Source of the DNA: Hyphomicrobium denitrificans ATCC 51888 | GTDB taxonomy: Bacteria > Pseudomonadota > Alphaproteobacteria > Rhizobiales > Hyphomicrobiaceae | DNA length: 64,000 nt | Direction of reading: 5' to 3' | Assembly (NCBI RefSeq): GCF_000143145.1 | Contig: NC_014313.1 | Location: forward strand, 1,550,001 to 1,614,000 | In this document: positions 63,537-64,000 of the stretch, in pieces | Position numbering within the stretch: the stretch's first letter is position 1 | Layout of the letters: each line of letters opens with the position of its first letter | Notes under the pieces: model-generated | What the model was told of the DNA's origin: nothing | What the model saw: only the letters and a program-made list of their open reading frames with translations | The model's database searches: none | Translations under genes and position numbers: made by a program

Positions 63537-64000
63537 TGCTGGATCAAGAACGTCTCAAGCAACTTCTCTCATATGATCCAGAGATCGGGGAGTTTCGTTG
63601 GATTGCTCCGACTGACAGAATGAGAAAGAAAGGAGCCGTTGCCGGTTTTCTCGACGCCAAACGCTATCGCAAGATTAAGATAGATGGCGTCTGCCATTAT
63701 GCGCATCGGTTGGCGTGGCTGTATGTTCATGGCGAATTTCCAAAACTTCTGATCGACCACTGCAATCGCGATCCATCTGACAATCGGATGGAGAATTTAC
63801 GAGAGGCGACCTACGGAGAAAATGTCGCCAACAGTGTAATTCGCAAGTCGAAGACAGGGTATCGCGGCGTGAAGAAAAACAGCCGTGGTGCTATGTTTTC
63901 CGCATCCATTATGAAGAATGGACGTCATCACTTTCTCGGAAACTATAAGACTAAGGAAGACGCTGCAGCAGCATATAACCGTGCCGCTCGCAGCCTTTTC
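63536..64000 (+). CDS. HNH-AP2 endonuclease, cut by window edge
   Basis: The first 155 residues of a third HNH-AP2 nuclease: YAHRLAWLYVHGEFPKLLID, HCNRDPSDNRMENLREATYG, TGYRGVKKN and the AP2 part HFLGNYKTKEDAAAAYN. It starts by overlapping the ejection gene stop (TGATG), so it uses late expression. It is continuous where the 47534 copy is broken. Confidence 0.88.
   Translation, partial: MLDQERLKQLLSYDPEIGEFRWIAPTDRMRKKGAVAGFLDAKRYRKIKIDGVCHYAHRLAWLYVHGEFPKLLIDHCNRDPSDNRMENLREATYGENVANSVIRKSKTGYRGVKKNSRGAMFSASIMKNGRHHFLGNYKTKEDAAAAYNRAARSLF

Larger units (their letters stand above)
29187..64000. mobile_element. temperate podovirus-like prophage (left part)
   Basis: From the tRNA-Glu to the right edge nearly every gene is phage-like: integrase, YqaJ/ERF recombination pair, XRE repressor, replication initiator, TerS/TerL, portal, scaffold, capsid, and gp4/gp10-like head-completion proteins. 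The gp4, gp10 and tailspike set points to a short-tailed (P22-like) virion. At least 34.8 kb are present and the right end is missing. Lysis genes are not visible. Some key genes are frameshifted, so ability to form particles is doubtful. Confidence 0.95.

Noticed and set aside
29187..64000. Insertion sequences within the prophage
   Set aside because: No transposase and no terminal inverted repeats were seen.

Overview
The window is GC-rich DNA from an alphaproteobacterium. The set of full-length host genes (class I PHA synthase, leucyl/arginyl-tRNA protein transferase, and the run aminotransferase - homoserine dehydrogenase - GlpX - RecJ) fits the order Hyphomicrobiales, perhaps a Hyphomicrobium relative; the genus is inferred, not shown. 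Positions 1-29160 are ordinary chromosome. From 29161 to the right edge the window is the left part of a temperate phage integrated in a tRNA-Glu(TTC) gene. The right attachment site lies beyond 64000.

Chromosome: a cut-off gene of unknown function (2-553), pccB, a MoaD/ThiS-like protein paired with a BNR-repeat protein, an FAD oxidoreductase, a 3-hydroxyisobutyrate-dehydrogenase-like enzyme, MgtC, and an MFS transporter. A copper-type P-ATPase is divergent from a CsoR regulator, with two palindromic operators between them. Then come an L,D-transpeptidase, an LssY_C protein, a CAP protein, parC, a secreted protein, bpt, metY, phaC, and the aminotransferase-hom-glpX-recJ cluster.

Prophage: (i) integrase, whose reading frame ends inside the tRNA gene, and excisionase-like HTH; (ii) a leftward early operon (about 39.5 to 29.2 kb) of about 28 small, mostly translationally coupled genes including a YqaJ exonuclease, an ERF annealing protein, and HNH nucleases; (iii) an immunity region (39.5-41.4 kb) with an XRE repressor, a membrane protein, and four copies of a 15-bp operator, GTAAG-N4-A-R-TTAC; (iv) a rightward early operon with a replication initiator carrying six helically phased CAACCAG repeats (likely origin) and, at its end, a NusG-like antiterminator; (v) a leftward unit encoding a membrane protein with a cytoplasmic winged-helix tail, divergent from a second XRE gene with its own operator array; (vi) a broken HNH-AP2 nuclease and an sce7726-family gene; (vii) a podovirus-like late operon: membrane protein, beta-helix tailspike, TerS, TerL, portal, scaffold, capsid, gp4-like connector, gp10-like stabilisation protein, appendage proteins, ejection-like protein, and a third HNH-AP2 nuclease cut by the window edge.

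TerL, portal and one HNH-AP2 gene each carry a +1 frameshift and a fourth indel is possible, while no host gene is disrupted, so the prophage is either decaying or locally mis-sequenced. No lysis genes are visible; they may lie to the right. The most interesting signals are the four-operator immunity switch, the out-of-frame iteron origin inside the initiator gene, the membrane-tethered DNA-binding protein with its operator array, and a chain of tiny coupled genes.
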